Shown here piece after piece: positions 45,885-57,442 of a DNA stretch of 64,000 nucleotides (positions are counted from its first letter, which is position 1; each line of letters opens with the position of its first letter). Made by a program: the position numbers and the translations under genes. Source of the DNA: Actinomortierella ambigua (taxonomy: Eukaryota; Mortierellomycota; Mortierellomycetes; Mortierellales; Mortierellaceae); assembly GCA_016098155.1 (NCBI GenBank), contig JAAAJB010000050.1, forward strand, positions 1-64,000. Reading direction: 5' to 3'. The notes under the pieces were generated by a model. The model was not told the origin of the DNA. It saw only the letters and a program-made list of their open reading frames with translations, and made no database searches.

Positions 45885-47116
45885 TTACTCCTGGATGACC
45901 AAGGGATCAGAGCCTCCTGTCTTGGCAACAAGTTCTCTGGGCATGGCCTTCACCAACTCTGGATCAACGGTGGGGAAGGGTAATGGCAAGCAATCCTTAG
46001 GTGCAATAGACTCGCCGCGCTTCTTGACGGCATCCTTAATCTTGATGAACTGGTTATCAACGCCAGGGATAGCACCCTTGATGTAGAGAAGGTTAAGGGC
46101 GTTGTCGATCTTCATAACCTTGAGGTTCTGAACTGTTGCTTGTTCACCGCCCATTCTGCCCGCCATCTTCTTTCCCTTGAAAACCTTGCCGGGATCCTTG
46201 CGTTGACCAACCGAACCAAGAGAACGGTGGGTGACCGAGGTACCGTGTGATGCAGGCTGACCGCCAAATCCGTGTCGCTTCATTGCTCCCTGAAAGCCCT
46301 TGCCCATGCTGTCATCGAACAATTGCCAGAAAAAAAAAGTATGTCAGCAGGGATGTGGCTATTAGACCTTCTTCATTTTGCTGATACGGAACAGAGAAGA
46401 GTGTGTGACTTACGTTGGTGCAGAGCAGTCGACAAACTGTCCGGGAACAAAGTGTGATGCAACAAGCTCAGTTCCAACTGGCAGAACAGCGTCGGGGGTG
46501 ACACGGAACTCAAAGAGCTTGCGCTTGGGCTCAACACCATGGGCATCAAAGTGGCCCTGCAGAGGCATTGTGACATTCTTTCGTGACTTGTCCGAGCTTC
46601 CGATCTGCAGTGCCGTGTATCCGTCCTTTTCCTCTGTCAACACCGAGACGACCTGGCATTGCTCAAGCTATTTTGCCGCGCCAAGGACGATAAAATCCGA
46701 AAGAGAACAAGAAGACAACGTCAATAGACTAGGTCTTTTTTTTTTTTGAGACTTTCCGCACCCAGGCGATTTGTTGCAATTTTCCTGTACCTGGAGAACT
46801 GTCACTGGTATCCTGACACCCCATTCGTCCCACATGGCGGTCATTCCCTTCTTCCTTGCGATAACTCCTGTCCGGACAGCGTTGGCTATAATGGTGCAAA
46901 TACATAAAGAGAGGGAAAAACAGGATGCTTAGTTGGAGGGTCATGGGGACAGCTTGGGAATGCTGATCAGTTTCACTACGAGCGCTTTTTTTTTTCTGCA
47001 TGGTGGGGTAAATTCGTACGGGTCCACTTCGGAAGACCGGCAGCGGCAGTGCTGTAAAGGCGGCATTCGGCACGCAGGCTGGTGCGCAAGCCCAGGGTGG
47101 TCAGCAATGATGCCAT
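45885..47116 (-). CDS. Mitochondrial ribosomal protein uL3m
   Basis: Four exons on the minus strand, 47116-47020, 46885-46791, 46667-46414 and 46308-45885, give 289 residues, all phases consistent. The N-terminus ([27 protein letters not shown]) is a mitochondrial presequence. Then come [62 protein letters not shown], and the most conserved L3 block [35 protein letters not shown]. That block lies near the peptidyl-transferase centre of the large subunit. The gene shares a 168-bp divergent promoter with the 3-oxoacyl-ACP synthase gene. Confidence 0.93.
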
Positions 47117-47284
47117 GATTATGACGGTGGGAGTGATTGAGGAAGTTGGCGAACCAAGTCCGAACCTGTCCATGTCGACAACAACAACGGTCACGTGTGT
47201 GAGGTGTGCCTGGGCTGACCTACCGAGAACAGTCCCCGGTCCCTTCCCCTTCGTCGGCTCCCCCATCATACACCGCTTCTAACC
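47117..47284. promoter_or_regulatory. Bidirectional promoter (uL3m / mitochondrial KAS)
   Basis: Only 168 bp separate the two divergent start codons. A CACGTG core (TCACGTGTG) sits at 47192-47197, roughly central, and fits a shared bHLH-type site. The rest is moderately GC-rich without an obvious TATA box. Confidence 0.5.
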
Positions 47285-48994
47285 ATGGCATCCAACCTTC
47301 GACGAGTTGTTGTTACTGGACTGGGGCTTGTCACTCCGTTGGGCATCGGCATTGAGCAGACATGGTCGCGCCTTATTGCAGCCGAATGTGGCCTTGTCTC
47401 GCTCAAGGACATTCGCTTGAACAATGACTCGCCTGCACACCCTCGGCTCGCCACCTTCGAGGGGCTGCCCTCTCAGGTTGCAGCCGTGGTCAAGCGTGAG
47501 GGAGGCCGTGCAGCTGGTGCCTTTGATGGGGCCGAGTGGCTCGAGCGAGGAGTAAGTGGGATAAAATTTACCTCGAAAAAAAAAAAAGAATTGTGTTAAA
47601 CTGAAGGGTTAACGGTCGACTCGAAAATTTTCTCCGTTGGATACATTGCATAGGACGAGAAGAGAATGGCTCTCTTCACACAGTATGCCATTGCCGCCAC
47701 CAAGATGGCTATCGAGGATGCCAAATATGAAAACGCAACGGAGGCACAGAAAGAGCGCACCGTGAGTCTCATGCCATCGGAGATCAAATGCAACTCTGTG
47801 GGTGTATGAGGCGATCTACAGTCGTCTTACTTTTACCTCGATTATATTAGGGCGTTTGCTTAGGATCGGGTATTGGAAGCCTGGATGACATGGCCAACAC
47901 ATCTGTAGGCTATGTGGAGAACGTAAGTTGGGCGAATCTGTATCTCTGGAACTCCAGTTCTTTCTTCAGCGTCTTCGCAGACTAACGGTGTGGTGTTCAA
48001 TCTCTTAGGGTTATCGCAAGATGAGTCCTATGTTTGTTCCCAAGATCTTGATCAACATGGCAGCTGGACACCTCACTATGAAGCTTGGCTACAAGGGCCC
48101 CAACCACGCAGCATCCACAGCCTGTACAACTGGCGCACATTCCATTGGCGACGCGATGCGATTTATTCAGTTTGGCGACGCAGATGTTATGGTTGCAGGC
48201 GGATCGGAGGCTTGCATTCATCCATTAGCCGTAGCTGGGTTTGCCAAGGCAAAGTCATTGGCCACTCGGTACAATGACTCCCCTCAAGAGGCCTCCCGCC
48301 CATTTGACAAGGACCGTGATGGCTTTGTGATTGGCGAAGGTGCTGGCGTGGTTGTTCTTGAGGAGTATGAGCATGCAAAGAAGCGAGGCGCTCGCATTTA
48401 TGCAGAGATCAAAGGATATGGCGTCTCTGGTGAGTAGCTCATGTGAATGCTTCCAACTTTTTTTGTCCGCTCTGTTGACAGCTGCAAGTCTTCTTTTTTT
48501 ACTCATTGCCGCCTGCCCGTCCGCCTTCCAAAATTGTAGGTGACGCGCATCATATGACAGCACCACCTTCAGATGGTGCTGGCGCAGCAATGGCAATGCG
48601 TAGGGCGCTGCACAACGCAAGGCTGACAGCTGCTGATATCCAGTACATTAACGCTCACGCGACCTCGACCCAACAAGGCGACATTGCAGAGAACAGAGCT
48701 ATCAAATCGGTCTTTGACGGGTATCACGACAAAATTGCGGTATCTTCAACAAAAGGAGCTATCGGACATCTCCTGGGTGCAGCCGGGGCTGTAGAGGCAA
48801 TCTTCACAGTCCTGGCTGTCAAGAACAACATCTTGCCACCAACGCTCAACCTGCACGCATATGATGAAGGCGGCGAGTTTAATTTGAACTACGTGCCCCT
48901 GAGGGCACAAGAGAAAATTGTGAATGCTGCGCTCACCAATTCATTTGGATTCGGAGGCACGAATGCCTCGCTCTGCTTTGCCAAGGTGGATTAG
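47285..48994 (+). CDS. Mitochondrial 3-oxoacyl-ACP synthase (KAS II type)
   Basis: Five exons, 47285-47551, 47654-47761, 47851-47922, 48009-48429 and 48540-48994, encode 440 residues. The enzyme condenses acyl-ACP with malonyl-ACP in the mitochondrial type-II fatty-acid pathway that supplies octanoate for lipoate (yeast CEM1, human OXSM). The catalytic triad is visible: Cys188 in [11 protein letters not shown], His329 in [11 protein letters not shown] and His366 in [11 protein letters not shown]. The tail [12 protein letters not shown] closes the thiolase fold. The protein starts almost at the domain edge ([14 protein letters not shown]), leaving only a very short basic N-terminus, so mitochondrial targeting is inferred from the type-II family rather than from a clear presequence. 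Confidence 0.93.
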
Positions 48995-50800
48995 ACAATA
49001 AAGTCAAGCGAGAGCATTACTATTCTTTAATGAAAAAGGCTTCATAGGCTATTCGGGATTCCCCATCTTTGGTTAAACCTTGGGAGATATGAAAAAAGAA
49101 GAAGAAAAAGGCTGGAGGTGGTATGTGTTTCATTTACTCGGTCTTGTGCCTTTCCTGCCGCCTTGTGTACTACCATTGCCTGCTTTTCACCGAAAATGAC
49201 CACTGGTGATAACACTATGCATGAAAATGTACTTTGCAACGTATACACGGTGCCCATGTGGATTGAGGTGGCTGCTCGAGAGGTGTGCAAAGTATGCCCC
49301 TTGGCCCCGACAGCAAAGAGTTTTGGTGTGCAGAGCCTGATGGCCAAAATTGGTGCAGGATGCCTCTGTGCTTATGGAACCAAGGAAGATCGTGGCGACT
49401 CCCTTGCATGAGCAAGGAGAAGTCGTGCTTGGGCACAAGGAGGGGAGGGAGTGGAGGTAATAAAGAGAAAATACGTTGTTCCTTTGGGGAAGGGGGGGCC
49501 TGCAGTTTGATATCCACCAACCCCTTTTCAAAGGTTATCATGAGATTTTGCAGCTGTCTTCTGCATTCAGAACTCACAGACAGTTGGTCTCACCAGGGTC
49601 GGAGGGGGCATGTGTGTAGTGGTGGTGGTAGTAGATAGTAGTACGTTGTAGGGGCGAGGGAGGCGGAGTCAGGAGCCAATGGGGGGATGGGCTGGATAAA
49701 ATGGAGTATAAACCTTTCTGCGCAAGGGCCACCGCCACCAACGCGATCCTTGCTGCGACATCACAGCTCGCTGCATAACAGAGCCACCTCATCATTTCGC
49801 AGTATATCATTAAGACACCACGCTTGGTTCGTGTGTGGGAGTGAAAGAGTGCTGCTAAGAAAACACTTGCACGTTCATACACTCTCACCCCTCCCTCTTC
49901 GCTTGGAACGTAGGCCTCGATCCCACAACGCCAAGGTGGCCGTCGTTGCTTTGCGTAAATATATTTCAACTTTCACGGTCATTGTGTGTGGTTGCGCTAG
50001 CCAATAGGAGATGCTTAAGAGAACGTTGGCCAAAACGTTGGTGGGTCTTTGCTCTGGATCGCTAGAGGTAGGAGGCACGTCATAGTTCTTGTCCACGCGA
50101 ACATGGCTGTTGTCCCTCAAACATCAGAGCAGAGCACCTGGTTCGTTGGTGGATGAGTATTTCCGCCCAAACAAATCATGTTGCATCGAGCAACCTATCA
50201 GCAAGAAGTAAGTAGCCTTTGGGTGGGCATGGACGACAAGCCTGCCCTTTTGTTGTTGGTTTACCACGTCTCTGCCCCCCCTTTATTTTGCGCTCTCCAT
50301 ACATACCCGTGGCTCCTTAATTTCCCGTGTCCTTTATGGCTGCTTCCAAGCAGTGGGCCTTGCCAGTGGCGCATGTTCGTGCGCAAAGGTGCAGAGGTGG
50401 TGGATTAAAACAAGATGCCATTTAGTTAGCGCACAGGACAACACGCCATGTATCCGTTGGAGCGCACATTCCTTACCGCGACAACGCACACAGTGCGTAT
50501 GTTTGAGCCCAGTGTGGCGGTTGACCTGAACGAAAAAAAGGGCACCAGGTCGGCACTAGAATGTGGAATTGGGGTGCCTGAGCCTGTCGAAAGGAATCCT
50601 GGTTTCACCCTCACTCAAATCTTTGGTGTATCGAGTGTGGATGGAGAGGGAAGAGAGGCCAACAGTTTTATTCTTTCTTTCTTTCAAAACAAGCACGATC
50701 GACAAGATCACTTCTTTGTTTTTTTTTTCTTCTGCTGGTTCGTTGTTGGGCAGGCTCTTGCAATTCTTGTTGACCGACTCCTTTTCCTGTGCTCTCTCTG
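48995..50800. other. Intergenic region, no gene supported
   Basis: About 1.8 kb. There is a TATAAA-like element near 49709 and a few 70-120 codon frames (for example 49118-49411 plus, Cys-containing), but none has a domain or a confirmed exon structure. It may contain non-coding transcription units. Confidence 0.4.
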
Positions 50801-51619
50801 TATCTCTCTCTCTCTCTCTCTCCTCATCGTCCAACTCCCCGTCGTCGCCCTCCTCCTGACCCTCTTCATTGTCTTTGTCCTCGCACTCTCCCATTCTTCC
50901 GCACAAACACACACACACACGCTCTTCCTCACACACGTACACTCTATTTCTCTTCTCTGTCTGCCACTCTTGTGGGCTCTCTCTCCTTCAAGATTTACTC
51001 CTCGCCTCCACTTCTCCTCTTCCATCCTGCTTTCCATGCTTAGCTCAAAATCTTGCAAAAATATCCTCTGAGAAGCCTCCTGGTCCTTGCAAGACAGCAG
51101 ATACATCCCCCTCCCCTTTTTATTTGCTTCCGACTCATTACAATGATATTCCTTACGACCGAGATAGTCCTCTGTAGCAACGACGTCAAAAGAGTTTCTT
51201 TCTCTCACCTTTTTTTTCCTCACTCACTTATTCACTGACCCACTCTCTATGAGGTACGCTCTTGCCTCGTACATGATAGGATGGAAGAATTTAGAGTGAG
51301 CATGTCACGCATATATTTTTTTTTGAGATATGGAAAGTGAGCTAGAGGCTACCAGACGAGCGGCTCCACTGAACCCGATCAGCAAAAGTTGTGGCACGTT
51401 CCAGGTCGACAATCCGTTGAGAGTCGCCTGCTTTCTGATTACACACCCACACTGAGCACTGCGAAAATGGAAAAAAAAAGAGACGTGCGAGAGAGGAAGA
51501 GAGAGAGAGAAAAAGCGAGAGGGAGCGAGAGCGAGCGAGGGTGATAGAGTGCATGTGTGTCTGTATTGCCGAGGCTACCACCTTCTCAACAATCTCTCAC
51601 TCTCCCACTCTCTCACTCA

Positions 51620-51626
<7 letters not shown>

Positions 51627-51662
<36 letters not shown>
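51627..51662. repeat. (CT)n microsatellite
   Basis: A nearly pure CT dinucleotide run of more than 30 bases. Confidence 0.9.
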
Positions 51663-51664
<2 letters not shown>

Positions 51665-51797
51665 ATTCTCACACTCTCTTTTGTGTGGTCTGTCTATCCA
51701 TCTTGTCCTCCCCTCTCTTCACCCCGCCTTCTCCTCCTCCACCACCTCCTCCCTTCATTGTCTCCTCCCTTGCCTGCCCTTTTGCTCAGCCAACTGT

Positions 51798-51802
<5 letters not shown>

Positions 51803-51845
<43 letters not shown>
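51803..51845. repeat. (CT)n microsatellite
   Basis: A second nearly pure CT run of about 40 bases, 150 bp after the first. Confidence 0.9.
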
Positions 51846-51849
<4 letters not shown>

Positions 51850-53137
51850 ACATCTGCCTCTTCAGCTTCTTTACATACTCCAGAGTGCGTAGAGTAAGAC
51901 CACTCTCCTCGTCCTTGGGATCAACCATCTCCTTCTCCGTCCATGACACGCACTGTCAGTTCATCCATTTTCTCTCTAGGTGGCATCTGCCTTTCTCTCT
52001 CTCTTTCTCTTCCTTTCCCTTTCCACTCTGTGTTTTACACAGCTCCGTCCCACCCACTCCACGTCTTCTATTCACTCCTAGCCTTTCATATTCAGTCATT
52101 TTCAGGCACGCCCGATTCCCCACCGTCGCCCCTCCCTTGGCCCTTTCGGCCGCATTCTGTATTGCAACCAACCATTCTATTGGCGCTAGCAGCGTCCTCT
52201 GCCAGATTAGATTGCCTTCCACGTCGTACCCACAACCCCATTGCGACCCTTCTTTTTTCATATCATCAGTTCCTTGCAGTTCATATCCTGCCTTTTGCTT
52301 CTATCCGCCTGCGGTGATGCACTTCCTCTCTTTCCCACATCCTTTCGGTGCTCTCCCCTCGCTTCTTACTCTGCCGCTTTCCACTCTCTAATCGAGTCCA
52401 TGATTTGGCTATCAAAGTCTGCACTGAATGTCACTTGGATACACGAAACAGTTGTCAAAGACATAGCATCACCCCATTCCGTTGACACCCACCCTCCAGC
52501 AACTACTACCACCCACCTACCACCACCGCAAACGATAAACGTTCTTCCTTACATCCCTTGCCTCTCAATTTACATTTCACATTGCTGTCCCTCTTTTCTC
52601 CAGCAAGAGAGCTCTTATCACTCGCACACTCTGTTGACACTCAACCCTATCCTCAACTACTCATCTTTCTTTCACGACTCAATAGAATAGAGACAGGCCT
52701 TCACGACCCATTCTCCCTTCAACCTTGGCCTCTCACCACCACCAATACTTTGACGATCCCTTCCAACTCTTGGGTACAAACCCTTGGCTCTGCAACGAAC
52801 TCCCACATACCACACTGACGACCCATAACATTGCACCACGAGCACTTCAATATCCTCTAACACCCACTGCACCTTCACGACACCGAGCCTAAAGCCAACC
52901 ACCGGTTACTATACCCACAGTCAAGCATCTGCTCTTGGTGAACAGCCTCACAAGTACGCTATCAATCCAGAGAGGCGACGCCACAAAAGTCATCCTTGCA
53001 ACAGCATAGGCGCTCACCCCCCACCCCAGTCTCTCCTTTTCAAACAGACATCCTCACCCTCCCCTGCAGCAACTGCAAGGTCGATCTTCACTCTGCTTTG
53101 AACACACTTAAGCCTTCCCAACACGTTTGTCACCTGA

Positions 53138-56100
53138 ATGATACGCTTTGCCACACACCACCAGCCAGTAAGGCTTGGTTCTCCCTGGATTCTTTCACGC
53201 TCTCTTTCTTCGCTCCATGGCTCAACAGCCTCTGGCCACCATGTTCTAGAGCCTCTTTCTACGGCGGCAACGGCGACGACATTGCGACGCACGCTCCATC
53301 TTTCAACACAACAAAGCATCCCTATACCTGCTTCAGGACATCTATCTAACGCCCCACTGCTGCGCCAGATCTCTTCTCGGCCACCTGTTCGCCTGTCGTC
53401 GGTCCAGCCCCCACACCGCCAGCAGCATCACTACCCACGGACTCAGAGCTATGACCACATTCATGGTTGCACATCACCCATGCGCCGAAGAGCATTCCAC
53501 ACTCAGCGCACAGCCATGCAGAGCAGGCCTACGGATGACATCACTCCGTTGGGAAAAGTGTCTGGTAGGAGTGGTGGATCTGTGACCACGGCGAGTGAGG
53601 CTGGAATCTTTTCGGGCATCAATCCAAAGGCGACAGGTACTCCTCATAAACCAATGACTATTGAGGAGGCCATGAAAGGTGTCAGGCCGCTTCAGTTATC
53701 CCCAGAAGAGACCATCCGATCCCAACTTCACCAAGCCAAGAGAATTGATGGCAAAGCAATTGCAAAGTATGAAAAAGCGGGACTTTTTGGGAATTGTCGA
53801 CACCACTTTTTCTCATTCCCAGATCAAGGCACTCGAGCTGACAAAATCCACCCATCTTGTTGTGCAATATTAGAGCGATCGTGAAGAATGTCAAGACGGA
53901 GATTGATGCATTCAAAGCGATCCATCCAACTTTTCAGCCCCGTCTAGCGATTGTACAACTAGGAGAGAAGGAGGACTCTAATGTTTATGTCACGATGAAG
54001 AAGAAAACTTGCGTTCAGGTATGGTTAAATCACGCGTGGTGTGTGCGTATGAGAGAAGAGGAAAGAGTGCGTGCAAGAAGGAGAGAGTAGAGGGTGCAGA
54101 GAGAAAAAGACACGATTCGAGTACCCAGATTGCCAACAATGAAGCTTACCTCTACTCTATGGGCTAGGCTGGCATCGAATACGTCGAGCACCACCTTCCA
54201 GAGAGCACATCAGTGAAGGAACTGTTGACGGTGATTCACCAGCTGAACAAAGATGCGGGTGTTCATGGTGTGCTTGTCCAACTCCCTCTACCGGATCACA
54301 TCGACAACAAGGTGGTAACCGAGGCCATTGATCCTATGAAAGACGTCGACGGCTTCCATACGACGAACATTGGACGACTCGCGAAGCTGAGCACTCAACC
54401 AGATTTTGTGCCTTGCACGCCTAAAGGCGTGCTTGAACTCATCCGATCGACCGGGATCGAGATTGAGGGCAAGAACGCCGTGGTAGTTGGGCGCAGTGAT
54501 GTTGTGGTATGATCGCATTGATAGCAGCGGCCCCAGTTGAAACGTATGTGAGGAGTGGTTGATACGCGTGCTGACAGTAATGGTCTCACTGGAAACATTA
54601 TAGGGCGCACCTACCTTCCATCTTCTGAACAAGCACAATGCAACGGTGACACTATGCCACGACAAGACGCGCGACCTTCACGAAAAGGTATGGAAAGAAG
54701 GAAGGGTGGTTTCCCATTGAAGGGAGACATTGTCTACGACAAAAAAGAAACGGCAAGGTACTGATGACAGCTGATCTGTCTGATGGCACGATAGGTGGGG
54801 ACAGCAGATATTCTTGTGGTTGCTGCAGGCTCGGCCGAGCTGATCAAAGGCGAATGGCTCAAGAAAGGTGCCGTTGTGATCGATGTTGGCATCAATCCCC
54901 GGCCAGGTACAGTGTCCTCCCAGATTCTCCTATCCCCCCTCCCCTGGGGCATGTTGTGTCTCTCTGCATGCCCCGCATTGCCCGTGTTTAAATTTCCTGC
55001 CTTTGAATGTTTACTCGGTTCGTTCCCCCTTCTCTCACCTCTCACTCACTCACTCACTCACTCGCTCACCCTCTTTATTTTTTCACGGAGTAGATCCCAC
55101 CAAAAAGAGCGGCATTCGTTTGGTCGGTGACGTCGAGTTTTCCACAGCACAACATGTTGCAGGCCATATTACGGAGGTGCCTGGCGGGGTTGGACCCATG
55201 ACCGTTGCAATGCTCATGGAGAACACACTCATTTCCGCTCGGCGATTCTGGCAGGCCGCCACTCTCGCTCGCTCTTCAACCTCCTTCAAGCCATTGCCTC
55301 TGCAGCTCAAGACACCTGTCCCGAGTGACATTGACATTGCTCTTGCTCACACCCCAAAACACATTCGTAATGTCGCGCAGGAGATCGGCCTCCTGCCTGA
55401 GGAGGTAAATGTCTTTTATTATCTGGTTGGCTCTGGATACTGTTTGCATGTATGCACAGACATATAAAAAAAAAAAAAAAACGCGGCTCACACCAATCTT
55501 TCCTCACCCCATTTCTGTCAACAGTATGATCTGTTTGGCAAATACAAGGCCAAGGTCGCGCCAGAGGTCCTGAAGCGTCTGGAACATCGTCAGAACGGGC
55601 GATACGTGGTCGTCACAGGTATTACTCCGACACCGCTAGGCGAGGGCAAGTCGACGACAGTTGTGGGGCTCGTGCAGGCCCTGGGCGCTCATCTGGATAA
55701 GATTGCCTTTGGTTGTGTTCGCCAGCCTTCGCAGGGACCGACATTTGGCATCAAGGGTGGCGCTGCAGGAGGTGGATACTCTCAAATCATTCCCATGGAC
55801 GAATTCAACTTGCACCTGACAGGCGATATCCATGCCGTATCAGCAGCAAACAACTTGTTGGCAGCAGCCATCGATGCTCGTATGTTCCACGAAGCCGGAG
55901 CATCCGACACCTCACTATTCAACCGACTCTGCCCAAAGAAGAAGGGCAAACGCACGTTTGCACCCGTCATGATTTCTCGATTACAGCGACTGGGGATCAG
56001 CAAGACAGTGCCCGAAGAGTTGTCACCAGAAGAGATTTCGAAGTTTGTTCGGTTGGACATTGACCCAGCCACGATCACATGGCAGCGAGTCGTGGACACG

Positions 56101-57442
56101 AACGACCGGTTTCTGCGTCGAATCGAGGTTGGCCGGAACGCGACAGAGGCAGGCCACGAGCGCATGACAGGCTTTGACATTGCGGTGGCGTCAGAGGTGA
56201 TGGCCGTGTTGGCGTTGAGTGCAGATCTCGGGGATATGCGGCAGCGATTAGGCCGGATGGTGGTGGCGAGCTCGCGGCAGGGTCGGCCTATTACGGCGGA
56301 CGATCTTGGCATTGGCGGCGCGCTCACGGTGCTGATGAAGGATGCTATCAAACCCAACCTGATGCAGACGCTGGAGGGCACACCAGTATTTGTCCATGCA
56401 GGACCCTTCGCCAACATTGCGCACGGAAACAGCTCGATCATCGCCGACCGGATCGCGCTCAAGTTGGCAGGCGTCGAGCCAGGCATGCCCTCGAACCAGA
56501 TGGGCTATGTCGTGACGGAGGCCGGGTTCGGAGCTGACATTGGCATGGAAAAGTTCTTCGACATCAAATGCCGAGTGAGCAGCCTCGTGCCCAATGCCGT
56601 AGTGCTCGTTGCCACCGTCAAGGCGCTCAAGATGCACGGTGGTGGACCCGAGGTAACGCCTGGCAAGCCGTTGCCCGAAGTGTACCTGAGCGAGAATCTG
56701 GAAATGCTTGAAAAGGGATGTGCCAACCTCGCCAAGCATATCCAAAACACCAAAAAGTTTGGTGTGCCCGTTGTAGTGGCGATCAACAAGTTTACGACCG
56801 ATACAGATGCTGAGATGGAGCTGATACGGCGGCTAGCTCTCCAGGCTGGCGCAAGCGACGCGGTCGCCTGCGACAACTGGGCCAAGGGCGGCATGGGAGC
56901 CGTCGATCTCGGCAAGGCTGTGATCAAAGCCTGTGATGAACCCAGCGACTTTAAATTCCTCTACAACGTTGATGACAGTATTGAATCCAAAATCACGACT
57001 ATTGCCAAGGAGATGTATGGCGCGGATGGCGTCGAGTTTTCTCAGGAAGCCAAGGACAAGATCTCTACCTATACCCGCCAGGTAAGAGGGATAACAATCC
57101 TTTTTTGTTTGTTTGTCCAAATGATATGTCTGTTGTACCTCAATATCCGTTCTGAGGCTCACCCCCTTTTTTATTTTGTTTATTTGTTTTCGTCAACAGG
57201 GCTTCGCCGGACTGCCAATCTGCATGGCCAAGACACATCTCTCACTTTCTCATGATCCGACCAAAAAGGGGGTACCGACTGGCTTTACGTTGCCTGTGAG
57301 AGACATCCGAGCCTCTGTGGGCGCCGGATTTCTGTACCCTCTTGTTGGCACTATGCAAACGATGCCCGGCCTTCCGACACGGCCGAGCTTTTACGACATT
57401 GATGTTGATGTTGAGACAGGACGAATCGTGGGGCTGTTTTGA
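53138..57442 (+). CDS. Trifunctional C1-tetrahydrofolate synthase
   Basis: Eight exons, 53138-53766, 53874-54018, 54168-54506, 54604-54687, 54795-54906, 55094-55404, 55525-57081 and 57200-57442, give 1,139 residues from the first in-frame Met. The N-terminal methylenetetrahydrofolate dehydrogenase/cyclohydrolase part shows the YxxxK pair (Tyr248, Lys252), VLVQLPLP and [13 protein letters not shown]. The C-terminal formate-tetrahydrofolate ligase carries the ATP loop [11 protein letters not shown] (about 574-584), [21 protein letters not shown], and the ending [13 protein letters not shown]. It interconverts one-carbon folates for purine, thymidylate and methionine synthesis. About 200 extra residues precede the catalytic core; they are Arg/Ser/His-rich and look like a mitochondrial presequence. 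Further in-frame Met at 53480 and 53516 could give shorter forms. Confidence 0.94.

Larger units (their letters stand above)
50801..53137. other. Long pyrimidine-rich leader upstream of C1-tetrahydrofolate synthase
   Basis: The plus strand is extremely C/T-rich, with (CT)n microsatellites near 50800-50823, 51627-51662 and 51803-51845. It then becomes C/A-rich up to the start codon. No domain-bearing frame is present; the long open frames are low-complexity Ser/Leu. Probably promoter and 5' leader. Confidence 0.55.

Noticed and set aside
51549..52391. Plus-strand open frame of 280 codons, Ser/Leu-rich
   Set aside because: It is a translation of (CT)n and C/T-rich leader DNA, which has few stops; no protein-like structure is seen.
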